Source: Cellulomonas endophytica (GTDB taxonomy: Bacteria > Actinomycetota > Actinomycetes > Actinomycetales > Cellulomonadaceae). From it: DNA of 63,783 bases. A program made the position numbers and the translations under genes. Location of the stretch: positions 1-63,783 of the forward strand of contig NZ_RWJX01000020.1 in the NCBI RefSeq assembly GCF_004123805.1. Direction: 5' to 3'. The notes beneath the pieces were generated by a model. The model ran no database searches, had not been told where the DNA came from, and worked only from the letters and a program-made list of their open reading frames with translations. This document shows positions 33,095 to 42,014 of this stretch, piece after piece. How positions within the stretch are numbered: position 1 is the first letter of the stretch; every line of letters starts with the position of its first letter.

Positions 33095-34711
33095 TCAGTG
33101 GCGGCCGCTGACCTCCGGCGTGCGCGCGTCCGGCCCGGCGACCGGTGCCGCGGCGGGGTCACCGCCCGCGGAGGTGCGGGCGACGGCCTCGGTCGCGTCC
33201 ACCGGGTCCGCCGTGCCGTCCGCCTCCGCGGGGAGGGTGACCGGCGCGCCGTGCTCGCCGCCGTGCGCACCGGCACCCGGCACGCCGCGGACGAGGAGGG
33301 CGACCGGCACCGCGAGCAGCGAGATCGCGGCCCCCACGAGGAGGGCGCTGTGGACGCCGCCCGCGAGGGAGGTCACCTCGTCCCCGCCGGCCGCCGCGAG
33401 CCCGGCCGACCGCGCCCCGAGCACCGTGACGAACAGGGCCGTCCCGGCCGCGCCCGCGACCTGCTGGGCGGTCGAGATGACGGCGCTGCCCGAGGAGTAC
33501 CGGTGCGCCGGCAGGTCGCCGAGCGAGGACGTGAACAGCGGGGTGAAGACCAGCGCGAGCCCGGCCGAGAGCACCACGTGCGCCGCGACGAGGTGCCACA
33601 GCGGCGCGCCCGTCCCCAGCAGCGTCATGCCCCACAGCCCGGCGCTCACGAGCAGCGTGCCGGGCACGAGCAGGGCGCGGGCGCCCACGCGGTCGTAGGC
33701 GCGCCCGACGAACGGCGCCAGCAGGCCCATGAGCAGGCCGCCCGGCAGCAGCGCCAGACCCGTGGTCAGGGTGTCGCGACCCAGCACGTCCTGGGCGTAG
33801 ATCGGCAGCAGGATGATGACCCCGAAGAGGCACATCATCATGACGGCGAGCAGCACGGTCCCGACCGTGAAGGTGCGGGCCTCGAAGACGCGCAGGTCGA
33901 GCAGCGCGTCGTCCGTGCGCTGCAGCCGCCGCTGGCGCAGCACGAAGGCCACGAGCGCGACGGTGCCGACCACGAGGGACGCCCACCCGGCCGCGCCGCC
34001 GCCGCCCTCGCCCAGGCTCGACAGCCAGTGCACGAGCGGCCCGAAGGCCAGCGCCGACAGCACGATGGACGGCACGTCGACGCGCGCGTGCTCCGGCTCC
34101 GTGACGCTCGGCATGCGCGCGGCGCCGAGGGCGAGCGCGGCCGCCGCGATCGGCAGGACGAGCCCGAACATCCAGCGCCAGTCGAGCACGGAGAGGATGA
34201 GGCCGGAGATCGTCGGGCCGAGCGCCGGGGCGACGGAGATGACGACGGAGATGTTGCCCATCGTCCGGCCGCGGGCCGCCGGCGGCGTCACGGTCATGAC
34301 GGTCGTCATGAGCAGCGGCAGCATGATCGCGGTGCCGCCGGCCTGGACGATGCGGCCGAGCAGCAGCACGACGAAGCCCGGCGCGAGCGCGCAGATCGCG
34401 GTCCCGGCGGTGAACAGCGACATCGCGACGAGGAAGACCGTGCGCGTCGGGAGCCGGCGGATGACGAAGCCCGTCACCGGGATGACGACGGCCATCGTCA
34501 GCAGGAACGCCGTGGTCAGCCACTGGGCCGTGCCGGCGGTGATGTCGAGGTCGCGCATGAGCTGCGGCAGCGCCACGCCCATGATCGTCTCGTTGAGGAT
34601 GACGACGAAGGTCGAGACGAGCAGCAGCGCGACGGCGAGCCGGTCGCGTGCCGAGAGGGTCGTCGGGGGCGGTCCGCTGCGCGCCACGGGCGCGGGGGCG
34701 TGCTCGGTCAT
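33095..34711 (-). CDS. MFS drug exporter, DHA2 (14-TMS) family
   Basis: A 538-residue inner-membrane proton-coupled exporter. The DHA2 signature ILNETIMGVALPQLMRDL lies in TM1, and the motifs WLTTAFLLTMAVVIP and GRIVQAGGTAIMLPLL follow. Motif C is in TM5 (ISVAPALGPTISGLIL). The C-terminal 50 residues are hydrophilic Ala/Gly/Asp-rich. The ATG has GGAGAACCC upstream. No local regulator gene is adjacent. The substrates are likely lipophilic drugs or quaternary cations. Confidence 0.88.
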   Translation of the reverse strand: MTEHAPAPVARSGPPPTTLSARDRLAVALLLVSTFVVILNETIMGVALPQLMRDLDITAGTAQWLTTAFLLTMAVVIPVTGFVIRRLPTRTVFLVAMSLFTAGTAICALAPGFVVLLLGRIVQAGGTAIMLPLLMTTVMTVTPPAARGRTMGNISVVISVAPALGPTISGLILSVLDWRWMFGLVLPIAAAALALGAARMPSVTEPEHARVDVPSIVLSALAFGPLVHWLSSLGEGGGGAAGWASLVVGTVALVAFVLRQRRLQRTDDALLDLRVFEARTFTVGTVLLAVMMMCLFGVIILLPIYAQDVLGRDTLTTGLALLPGGLLMGLLAPFVGRAYDRVGARALLVPGTLLVSAGLWGMTLLGTGAPLWHLVAAHVVLSAGLALVFTPLFTSSLGDLPAHRYSSGSAVISTAQQVAGAAGTALFVTVLGARSAGLAAAGGDEVTSLAGGVHSALLVGAAISLLAVPVALLVRGVPGAGAHGGEHGAPVTLPAEADGTADPVDATEAVARTSAGGDPAAAPVAGPDARTPEVSGRH

Positions 34712-34886
34712 GGGTTCTCCTCGGGGTCTGTCGCCCAGTCTCGTCGCCCGTACCGACACGCGTCGAACGGTTTCCTCATCGGTGCTGCGCCTGGTGCGTG
34801 GGCGCAACACCCGGCGCGCCCCGTCCCTTCCCCGCCCCGCCGCGTCGTGCGTCACGCCGACGCGTGCCGCCACCGACGTGGACGCC

Positions 34887-34922
34887 GACGGGCGGCGTCC
34901 CCCGCAGGGTCCGCCGCCCGTC
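34887..34922 (-). terminator. Terminator after the GH51 gene
   Basis: An 11-bp perfect stem (GACGGGCGGCG and its complement) with a 14-base loop, 15 bases beyond the GH51 stop. The remaining part of this 225-base gap holds the MFS promoter region, with nothing else clear. Confidence 0.6.
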
Positions 34923-34936
34923 GTCGACCCTGCTGC

Positions 34937-36514
34937 TCAGACGAGCGGGAGCTCCACCGTGGCGAACGAGGCCGGCGGCAGCTCGACGACGAGCACGCCG
35001 TCCACCACGGACACGCCCTCGAGGGCGACCGGGGCGACCGCGTCGGGCGCCTCGGCCGTGTTGTGGGCGGCGAGGTCCCCCGTGAGCACCCGGCCGGTCG
35101 GCGTGCCGACCGCGGCGCCCCGCAGGGCGATCTCGACCCGCGTCGGCGCGGACGGGTCCAGGTGCGTGAGCGAGACGAGGACGCGGCCGTCCTTCACGGA
35201 GGCGGAGGCCGAGACGGTCTCGATCGTCGTCCCGCCGACGTCGCGCCGGGAGCGCTCGCCCACGGCGCGCACGTCGAGCGCCGTGGCGTCCTGGTGGCCC
35301 TTGTTCATCTCGAACACGTGGTAGGTCGGCGTCCGGACGAGGTGCTCGCCGTCCGTGAGCAGCATCGCCTGGAGCACGTTGACGGTCTGGGCGATGTTGG
35401 CCATGCGCAGGCGGTCGGCGAACTCGTGGAAGACGTCGAAGTGCACGCCCGCGACGAGGGCGTCCCGCAGCGTGTTCTGCTGGAACAGGAAGCCGGGGTT
35501 CGTGCCGGGCTCCACGTCCCACCAGGTGCCCCACTCGTCGAGCACGAGGCCGACCTTCTTCGTGGGGTCCCAGGCGTCCATGACGGCCGCGTGGCCGGCC
35601 AGCACCTCTCGCACCTTGAGCGCCTGGCGCATCGTCGTCCAGTACTCGTCGGTCGTGAAGTCGGTCGCGGAGCCCTTCTCCGACCAGGTGCCCGTGACCG
35701 TGTAGTAGTGGAACGACACCGCCTGGAACAGGTCGGACGGCGCGGGGTCCCCGAGCTTCGTGCTCACCTGCTTCATGAGCGTCTCGGTCCAGTCGAAGTC
35801 GTCGTCCCGCGCGCCCGCGACGATCCGGTAGAGCTCGTTGCCGCCGTGGTTGCGGGCGTACGTGGAGAACTGGCGGGCCAGGGACGCGAACTGCGGGGCG
35901 AGCAGGTTGCCGCCGCAGCCCCAGGGCTCGTTCCCGATGCCCCAGAACTTCACGCGCCACGGCTCGTCGCGGCCGTGCTCCCGGCGCCGGCGCGCCATGG
36001 GGGAGTCGTCGCCGCGGGTGAGGTACTCGACCCACTCGCTCATCTCCTGGACGCTGCCGGAGCCGACGTTGCTGGAGACGTAGGGCTCGGCGCCCAGGAG
36101 CTCGCACAGCGCCATGAACTCGTGGGTGCCGAAGTGGTTGTTCTCCACGACGTCGCCCCAGTGGGTGTTGACGACGCGGGGGCGCTCCTCGCGCGGCCCG
36201 ATGCCGTCCTCCCAGTGGTACTCGTCGGCGAAGCAGCCGCCCGGCCAGCGCAGGTTCGGGATGTCGAGCGCGCGCAGCGCCTCCACGACGTCCGTCCGGA
36301 TGCCGCCCTCGTGCGGGACGTCCGCGTCCTCGCCCACCCAGAAGCCGCCGTAGATGCAGCGGCCGAGGTGCTCGGCGAAGTGGCCGTACACGTGGCGGGA
36401 GATCGTCGGGCCCGCCACGTCGAGGTCGACCACGGCCCGCAGCGCGACCGGTGCGGCGCCCGGGTCGGCAGGGGTGGCGGTGCGGTCGGCGGGCGCGGTG
36501 GCGGTCGTGGTCAT
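34937..36514 (-). CDS. Alpha-L-arabinofuranosidase, GH51
   Basis: A 525-residue cytoplasmic exo-enzyme removing terminal alpha-L-arabinofuranosyl units from arabinoxylan or arabinan oligosaccharides. The (beta/alpha)8 barrel carries the acid/base Glu196 in WGIGNEPWG and the nucleophile Glu327 in VLDEWGTWW. Substrate-site motifs YGHFAEHLGRCIYGG and RWPGGCFADEYHWEDGIGP are intact. No signal peptide is present. It is the larger, typical GH51 form and differs clearly from the second GH51 at 51907. It is monocistronic with its own LacI-type operator candidate upstream. Confidence 0.92.
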   Translation of the reverse strand: MTTTATAPADRTATPADPGAAPVALRAVVDLDVAGPTISRHVYGHFAEHLGRCIYGGFWVGEDADVPHEGGIRTDVVEALRALDIPNLRWPGGCFADEYHWEDGIGPREERPRVVNTHWGDVVENNHFGTHEFMALCELLGAEPYVSSNVGSGSVQEMSEWVEYLTRGDDSPMARRRREHGRDEPWRVKFWGIGNEPWGCGGNLLAPQFASLARQFSTYARNHGGNELYRIVAGARDDDFDWTETLMKQVSTKLGDPAPSDLFQAVSFHYYTVTGTWSEKGSATDFTTDEYWTTMRQALKVREVLAGHAAVMDAWDPTKKVGLVLDEWGTWWDVEPGTNPGFLFQQNTLRDALVAGVHFDVFHEFADRLRMANIAQTVNVLQAMLLTDGEHLVRTPTYHVFEMNKGHQDATALDVRAVGERSRRDVGGTTIETVSASASVKDGRVLVSLTHLDPSAPTRVEIALRGAAVGTPTGRVLTGDLAAHNTAEAPDAVAPVALEGVSVVDGVLVVELPPASFATVELPLV

Positions 36515-36568
36515 CGGCGAGGGCTCCAGGTACGTCGAGGAAGGCGACCGGCGGCTCCGACGGTCGTG

Positions 36569-36580
36569 TGTAGCGTTACA
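36569..36580. promoter_or_regulatory. LacI-type operator candidate TGTAGCGTTACA
   Basis: A 12-bp near-palindrome with TGTA/TACA arms 55 bases upstream of the GH51 ATG. Read on the minus strand, it shares the TAACG core with the site at 48253 upstream of the arabinose-type operon, so one LacI regulator could serve both. The rest of this 147-base gap shows nothing else. Confidence 0.45.
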
Positions 36581-36661
36581 GAGCGGGGCGCCGGGGCGCA
36601 ACCGCGGCGGTGCGCCCGCTCGCTCCGCCACCGGGCGGCAGCGCGGGCGAGCCGGCAGGTC

Positions 36662-38695
36662 TCAGCCGGCCGCGGCGGACAGGAACGCCTCGAGGAGCGG
36701 GCCGGCCGTCGTCGACCCGAACTCGCCGACCTCCACGAACACCGCCACGGCCAGGTCGCCCTGCAGCGCCACGAGCCAGGCGTGGTTCTGCAGCTCCGGG
36801 CCCGTCCCGAACTGGGCGGTGCCGGTCTTGGCGGCCACGTCCCCGCCGGGCACGTCGGCGAGCGCCGAGCCGCCGCCCTCGGTGACGACCGCGCGCATGA
36901 GCTCGCGGAGGGTGCCGGCCTCGGCCGCCGTCAGCGGGGCCGCCGGCGTGGCCGGTGCGCTCGGCGCGGCCGGTGCCCCCGTGGCCGTCGGGGCGGACGT
37001 CGCCGCGTCCGCCGCGTCCGCCCCGCCCCCGTCGCCGTCGGTCGCGTCCGGCCCGTCGGGTGCCGCGGCGGGCGGGTCGAGCACCAGCCGAGGCGTGACG
37101 CGCTCACCCCGTCCGACGGAGGCGGCGACCGTAGCCATGCCCAGCGGCGAGGCCAGCACGCGTCCCTGGCCGATCATCGACGCGGCGTGGTCCGTCCCCG
37201 TCGCCTCGGACGGCACGTCGCCGAGGAATGCGCTGAAGCCGAGGTCGCCCTGGCCCGTGAGGCCGAGGGCGGCGGCCGCCCCGGCCAGCGCGGCCTGCGG
37301 CACGGCGTCCCGCGCGCCGATGAAGGCGGTGTTGCACGAGTGCGCGAAGGCGGTGCGCAGCGGCACGTCGCCCAGGGCCGCGGCCGGGTACCCCGGGAAG
37401 TTCTCGAAGGTCCGGCCCTCGACGGTCGTCGTCGGCGGGCAGGCGACCGTGGTCGTCGGCGTGGCGCCGCTGCGGAGCCAGCCGAGCGCGGTCGCGATCT
37501 TGAAGGTCGAGCCGGGGGCGTACTGCCCCAGCATCGCGGTGCTCACGCCGGCGCTGCCCGGACCCGACGCGGCGGCCAGCACCTCGCCGGTGGAGGCGCG
37601 CAGGGCGACGATCGCGCTGGCCGGCTCGACGCCCGCGAGGACGCCCTCCGCGTCCGTCTGGAGGTCCGCGCTCAGGGTGGTGCGCAGGTCGGCCCCGGGG
37701 ACGGCGGGCACCGTGAAGAGCTCGCGGACGGCGGCGCCGTCGGCGGAGAGGGCGCGGACGGCCAGCCCCGGCGTGCCGCGCAGGGCGGCGTCGTACCGCT
37801 CCTGCAGGCCGGACAGGCCCGCGAGGTCGCCGGCGACGACGGCGCCGCCCGACGCCTCGACCACCTCGGCGGTCGCCTCGCCGACCGTGCCGAGCACCGC
37901 GCGCGCGAAGCCCCGGGTCGGCGCGAGCGGGAGGGTGTCGGCGACGGCCCGGACGGTCGTCGCGGCGGTGAGGGCACCGACGTCGTAGGCCGGGTCGCCC
38001 TCGCGCACGACGATGGCCTGCACGAACGCGCGCTCGCCGGAGGCCGCTACCTGGGCGGCGTAGGCGTCGGGATCCAGGCCCAGCGCGGCGGCCAGCGCGC
38101 GGGCGTCGGCGTCCTGCGTGGCCGGGTCGCCGAGCGTGCGGTCGATGCCGATCCGCTGGACGGGACGGTCCTCGACGAGCACGACGCCCCCGTCGCCCAG
38201 CACGTCCCCGCGCTCGGCGGGCTCGCGCACGGTGGCGAGCTCCTCGCCCGCGACGAGGTCCGGGGCCAGCAGCGCGGGGCTCCACCGGACCTGCCAGGCG
38301 TCGGGGTCCTCCGCGTCGCCGCCGCGGACGAGGGCCGCGCGGACGGTGTACGTCCAGGGCTCGGCGGCGTCGAGGTCCCAGCGCACGTCGAGCGCGGCCG
38401 TGGCGCGGTCCTCGTCCTCCGGGTCCGGCGTGACCGAGGCGACGGTGACCTCGGGTGCGCGGTCGCCGAGGCCGGCGTACGCGGCGGCGCGGGCGTCGGC
38501 CGCGGCCTGCGGCGTCGCCCCCTCGGCGAGGGCGACCGCGTCGAAGGTGCCCGAGGTCAGCGCGGCGGCGAGGTCGGCCGCCTCGTCCTCCGGGGCGGGC
38601 CGGTCGGGCGTGCAGGCGGTGAGGCCGCCGACCACGAGGACCAGCGCGAGCGCGCCCGGCGCCCACCTCCTGACGGGCGTGCCTGTCCGACCCAC
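36662..38695 (-). CDS. Penicillin-binding protein 2-type transpeptidase with MecA-like N-domain
   Basis: A 677-residue class B PBP cross-linking peptidoglycan outside the membrane. The N-terminal hydrophobic segment ends in LTACTP (Cys28), a possible lipobox. An NTF2-like MecA_N domain (about 33-150) and a dimerisation domain follow. The transpeptidase has SxxK at 396-399 (STFK), SxN at 453-455 (SCN) and KTG at 623-625. An Asp/Ala/Pro-rich insertion (about 543-588) separates the last two motifs. GGGGGAGG precedes the GTG start. MecA-like N-domains occur in many intrinsic actinobacterial PBPs, so acquired beta-lactam resistance is not implied. Confidence 0.88.
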   Translation of the reverse strand: MGRTGTPVRRWAPGALALVLVVGGLTACTPDRPAPEDEAADLAAALTSGTFDAVALAEGATPQAAADARAAAYAGLGDRAPEVTVASVTPDPEDEDRATAALDVRWDLDAAEPWTYTVRAALVRGGDAEDPDAWQVRWSPALLAPDLVAGEELATVREPAERGDVLGDGGVVLVEDRPVQRIGIDRTLGDPATQDADARALAAALGLDPDAYAAQVAASGERAFVQAIVVREGDPAYDVGALTAATTVRAVADTLPLAPTRGFARAVLGTVGEATAEVVEASGGAVVAGDLAGLSGLQERYDAALRGTPGLAVRALSADGAAVRELFTVPAVPGADLRTTLSADLQTDAEGVLAGVEPASAIVALRASTGEVLAAASGPGSAGVSTAMLGQYAPGSTFKIATALGWLRSGATPTTTVACPPTTTVEGRTFENFPGYPAAALGDVPLRTAFAHSCNTAFIGARDAVPQAALAGAAAALGLTGQGDLGFSAFLGDVPSEATGTDHAASMIGQGRVLASPLGMATVAASVGRGERVTPRLVLDPPAAAPDGPDATDGDGGGADAADAATSAPTATGAPAAPSAPATPAAPLTAAEAGTLRELMRAVVTEGGGSALADVPGGDVAAKTGTAQFGTGPELQNHAWLVALQGDLAVAVFVEVGEFGSTTAGPLLEAFLSAAAG

Positions 38696-38703
38696 GTCGC
38701 CTC

Positions 38704-38918
38704 CCCCTGCCACGCGGCGTCCGTCACCGCGTCCGTCACGCGTCTGTCGTCGCGTCCGTCCTCCGGCCGCTGCCGGTGGGACGACCCTGCCACGACCCGC
38801 CGACATCCGGCTCCCGCGCCGCGCGGCCGGGTCGTCGCGTCGGACCGACCGTGCGGCTCGCGGCTCGCGGCTCGCGGCTGGAGGTGGTGGCGGAGCGGCG
38901 AGCGGGGGGGGGCGGAGG
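38704..38918. other. Gene-free stretch with short direct repeats and a G8 run
   Basis: About 215 bases between the PBP gene and a small minus-strand gene. It contains GCGTCCGTCAC twice at 12-bp spacing (38717 and 38729), three GGCTCGC-type heptamers in tandem near 38855-38878, and eight consecutive G (38903-38911 region). No clear promoter palindrome was found. Confidence 0.5.
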
Positions 38919-39197
38919 TCAGGCCGCGTGCTGCAGGATCGCCTCGGCGTCGGCGACGACGGCACCCGCGAGCTCGTCGAGCAGCTTCTCGCACGTCGTC
39001 CACCAGCGGAGCTCCGCGCGGCGGTCGCCCGCGGCGTGCGCGGACAGCCCCTGCACGAAGGCGCGGCGCAGCGGGCTCGTCGGGTCGTCGAGGATGAGCG
39101 GCGCCGTGAGCACGAACCGCTTGGCCCACACGTGGCCGAAGCGACGCTCGATGTCCGCGTAGGTCGGCACGAAGTCCGGGTGCTGGTTCACGTCCAT
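38919..39197 (-). CDS. Small conserved-looking helical protein, unknown function
   Basis: A 92-residue soluble protein, probably all-helical (YADIERRFGHVWAKRFV, then LRRAFVQGLSAHAAGD, then WWTTCEKLLDELAGAVVADAEAIL). It has ordinary composition, unlike most non-coding frames here. A GATACC stretch ends six bases before the ATG, hinting at a leaderless start. It stands alone, upstream of nothing obvious. The family is not recognised. Confidence 0.55.
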   Translation of the reverse strand: MDVNQHPDFVPTYADIERRFGHVWAKRFVLTAPLILDDPTSPLRRAFVQGLSAHAAGDRRAELRWWTTCEKLLDELAGAVVADAEAILQHAA

Positions 39198-39363
39198 GGC
39201 AGAGGTATCGGCGTGCCGCGCGTCACCTTGAGGCCACGGCGTCCATCCGCCGGACGGGTGATCGTGCCGGGGCTCGCCCCGCGCGGTGGGACCTGCCCGG
39301 TGGGCCCGCCCGGAAGCCCCGCCGCCACACCGGACCGTGACCGGTGGCCCCTACGGCCGCCGG

Positions 39364-40269
39364 TCAGCCCGCCGGGCCCGACGCCTCCCCGGTGCGCGCC
39401 CGCACGAGCTCGACGAGCGCCCGGGCCGCCGCGCCGGGGCGGCGGCCGGAGGCCGTGGCGAGCTGGAGCGGCCAGGTCACGTCGGCGCCCCGCACGGGCA
39501 CCTGCACGAGCGCCGCGTCCTCGCCGAGCACCACGCGCGGCAGCAGCCCGACGCCGAGGCCGTGGCGGATGTAGTCCGTGCCCGCGCGGACGTCGGTGAT
39601 CTCGATCGTCACGCGCCGCCGCACGCCGGCGGCCCCGAAGGCCCGGTCGGTCACCGCCCGGTTGCCGTAGCCCTCGGGGAAGTCGACGAAGTCGAGGTCG
39701 GCCAGGTCCGGCACGGTGACGCCCGCCCGGGCCGCGAGGGGGTGGTCGCGGGGCACGACGAGGTCCATGGGGGAGGTCGCCAGGGGCACGAGGTCGACGC
39801 CGGCCGGCGCCGGGCCGGGCACGGAGACGAACGCGACGTCCAGCCGGTGCTCGCGCAGCGCGGCGACGAGCCCGGCCGACCCCGACGGGTCGGCGACGAG
39901 CCGCACGAGCACGCCGGGGTGCCGTCGGTGCATCGCCCCGAGGAGGGCGGGCAGGTCCACCGTGCCGGCGGTCGTCAGCGTCCCCAGGCGGACCGTGCCC
40001 CGCAGGCCGCCCCGGACGGCACCGACGGCGTCGCGGGCCTCCCGGGCGGCGTCCAGCGTCGCGCGGGCGTGGGGCAGGAGCGCTGCCCCGGCGTCCGTCG
40101 GTGCGACCGGCTGGCGCTCGCGGTCCAGGAGCGTGGCGCCCAGCTCGCGCTCGAGGGCGCGCACGCCGGCGGACACCGCGGACTGCACCACGTGCAGGCG
40201 GGTGGCGGCGCGCGTGAAGCCGCCCTCGTCGACGACGGCGAGGAAGTAGGTGAGGTGACGCAGCTCCAC
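39364..40269 (-). CDS. LysR-family transcriptional regulator
   Basis: A 301-residue regulator. The N-terminal winged HTH (VELRHLTYFLAVVDEGGFTRAA, with recognition helix VVQSAVSAGVRALERELG) is followed by a LysR substrate-binding domain (about 87-290). I prefer the GTG at 40269, which gives the standard VELRHL start, over the ATG at 40287, which lies inside the ATC-N9-GAT box. It is divergent from an MFS gene, its likely target. A hairpin (about 39339-39364) overlaps its stop. The 166-base gap below it shows nothing else. The co-inducer is unknown. Confidence 0.88.
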   Translation of the reverse strand: MELRHLTYFLAVVDEGGFTRAATRLHVVQSAVSAGVRALERELGATLLDRERQPVAPTDAGAALLPHARATLDAAREARDAVGAVRGGLRGTVRLGTLTTAGTVDLPALLGAMHRRHPGVLVRLVADPSGSAGLVAALREHRLDVAFVSVPGPAPAGVDLVPLATSPMDLVVPRDHPLAARAGVTVPDLADLDFVDFPEGYGNRAVTDRAFGAAGVRRRVTIEITDVRAGTDYIRHGLGVGLLPRVVLGEDAALVQVPVRGADVTWPLQLATASGRRPGAAARALVELVRARTGEASGPAG

Positions 40270-40276
40270 GCCCGCA

Positions 40277-40295
40277 CCATCGCACATCGCGATGG
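40277..40295. promoter_or_regulatory. LysR-type box CCATCGC-N5-GCGATGG
   Basis: A perfect 7-bp inverted repeat with 5-bp spacing that contains the classical ATC-N9-GAT LysR motif, placed between the divergent LysR and MFS genes. It predicts autoregulation and control of the transporter. Confidence 0.7.
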
Positions 40296-40394
40296 CGGCG
40301 AGCGCGAACGGTCGTTGGACGTGATGGCTCCGACGGGACGACGGTGGTCCCGACCGGGGACGCCCCGGCCGTCGCACCGCGATCGGAGCCCGCC

Positions 40395-41819
40395 ATGTCG
40401 CTGCACCTCGGCACCCGTCCCGCCACCCCGCCGACCGCTCCGACCCCGGCGACGACGGTGGCCGTCCCGGTGGCCCCGCGGGTGACCGCGCGGGTGGCCC
40501 CGCGGGTGACCGCGCCCGTGACCGCGCCCGTGACCGCGCCCGTGACCGCCGCGCCGGCCACCGCACCGGTCCTGGTGCAGGCCGCCCCCGCGGGCTCGTC
40601 GACCTCCGCCGCCGACGCCGTCCGGCGAGGGGCGCGCCCCGTCCCGGCCGGTGCCGCGTTCTGGCTGGTGGCCCTGGCGTTCACGGTGGCCATGGCCTTC
40701 TCGACGGTGCCGACGCCGCTCTACCCCGTGTACCAGGCGAAGATCGGACTCACGACGACGACCGTGACGCTCGTCTTCGCGGTGTACGCGGTGGGGGTCG
40801 TGCTGAGCCTGCTGCTGGCGGGCCACCTGTCCGACGTGCTGGGCCGCCGCACGGTGCTGCTCCCGGCGCTCGGCCTCGAGCTCGTCGCCGCCCTGCTGTT
40901 CCTGCTGCCCGCGACGTTGCCGCTGCTCCTGGTCGCGCGGCTGCTCACGGGGCTGGGCGTCGGCCTCCTCACCGCGACCGCCACGGCGCACCTGGCGGAG
41001 CTGCACCGGGCCCACCGCCCCGACGCCTCCCCTCGGCGCGCGCAGGTCGTCGCCACCGCCGCGAACCTGGGCGGCCTCGGCCTCGGGCCCCTCGTCGCGG
41101 GCGTGCTCGCTCAGGCCGCGCCCCTGCCGCTCGTCGTCCCCTACGCCGTCCTCGCGGTCCTGCTCGTGGTCGCGGTCGCCGGGGTGCTCCTGGCGCCGGA
41201 GACGGTGGCGGTCCCCGCGGTCCGGCCGGCCTGGCGCCCCCAGCGGCTGCGCGTGCACGGCGACCGCCGGACCTCGGTCACCGCGGCCGCGACGACCGTG
41301 GCGGCCTTCGGCGTGTTCGGCCTGTTCACCTCCGTCGCACCGGGGTTCGTGGCGGGCACGCTGCACCACCCCTCCCGCGCCCTCGCCGGCGCGCTGGCCC
41401 TCCTCGTCTTCGGCGGCGCCGCCCTCGCGCAGGTGCTCACGGGCGGGGTCGACGCCGCCCGTCGGACGCGGTGGGGGATCGCCGCGGAGGCGAGCGGGCT
41501 CGTCGCGCTCGCGGCGGGGACCGTCGGGGAGGCGCTCGTGCCCTTCGTCGCCGGGGCGGCGCTCGCCGGGGTCGGCGCGGGCCTGCTGCTCGCCGCCGCC
41601 GTGGCGTCGGTGGGCGCCGCGGCACCCGCCGCGGTGCGGGGCGAGGCGCTCGCGGCCCTGTTCCTCGTCGCGTACGTCGGCCTGGCGGTCCCGGCCCTCG
41701 GCCTCGGCCTCGCGGCGACGCTGGTGCCCCTGCCGGCCGCGGTGCTGGGGCTCGTCGCCCTCCTGCTGCTCCTCCTGGCCGCCCTCGCGTTGACCTCCGC
41801 CCGTCGGTCCCGCCGCTGA
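40395..41819 (+). CDS. MFS transporter (12-TMS)
   Basis: A 474-residue inner-membrane transporter. The first 80 residues are unusual: Pro/Ala/Thr-rich with VTAPVTAPVTAPVTA repeats encoded by a 12-bp tandem repeat (about 40477-40549). Twelve hydrophobic segments follow. The motif A loop GHLSDVLGRRTVLLPA and the TM1 stretch FSTVPTPLYPVYQ resemble exporters in the YcaD/drug group. It is probably controlled by the divergent LysR protein. The substrate is unknown. Confidence 0.82.
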   Translation: MSLHLGTRPATPPTAPTPATTVAVPVAPRVTARVAPRVTAPVTAPVTAPVTAAPATAPVLVQAAPAGSSTSAADAVRRGARPVPAGAAFWLVALAFTVAMAFSTVPTPLYPVYQAKIGLTTTTVTLVFAVYAVGVVLSLLLAGHLSDVLGRRTVLLPALGLELVAALLFLLPATLPLLLVARLLTGLGVGLLTATATAHLAELHRAHRPDASPRRAQVVATAANLGGLGLGPLVAGVLAQAAPLPLVVPYAVLAVLLVVAVAGVLLAPETVAVPAVRPAWRPQRLRVHGDRRTSVTAAATTVAAFGVFGLFTSVAPGFVAGTLHHPSRALAGALALLVFGGAALAQVLTGGVDAARRTRWGIAAEASGLVALAAGTVGEALVPFVAGAALAGVGAGLLLAAAVASVGAAAPAAVRGEALAALFLVAYVGLAVPALGLGLAATLVPLPAAVLGLVALLLLLLAALALTSARRSRR

Positions 41820-41860
41820 GGCGGACCGGCGGGACGGGTGCTGCACCGGCCGTCCGGCCC

Positions 41861-41884
41861 GCCGGACCGCCGAGCCGGTCCGGC
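41861..41884 (+). terminator. Terminator after the MFS gene
   Basis: A perfect 9-bp stem (GCCGGACCG and its complement) with a 6-base loop, about 40 bases beyond the MFS stop. Confidence 0.55.
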
Positions 41885-42001
41885 GGCGTGCCGCCCGTCC
41901 GCCGCAGCGTCCCTTCACACGGGCCGGCCCGGTGCCAGTCCCGACGCCCGCGGGGCGAGTGGACCGGCGACGACGTGCGCCGTCGCAGCGCCGGCGGGCC
42001 G

Positions 42002-42007
42002 TACCGT
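42002..42007 (+). promoter_or_regulatory. -10 element TACCGT, probably leaderless
   Basis: Seven bases before the GTG at 42015, the same spacing as at 7654; it decides between two candidate GTG starts of the acetyltransferase gene. Confidence 0.45.
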
Positions 42008-42014
42008 GACGGCC

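Noticed and set aside
36662..38695. Acquired MecA-type beta-lactam resistance
   Set aside because: MecA-like N-domains are common in intrinsic actinobacterial PBPs; composition matches the surroundings and no mobile element is present.
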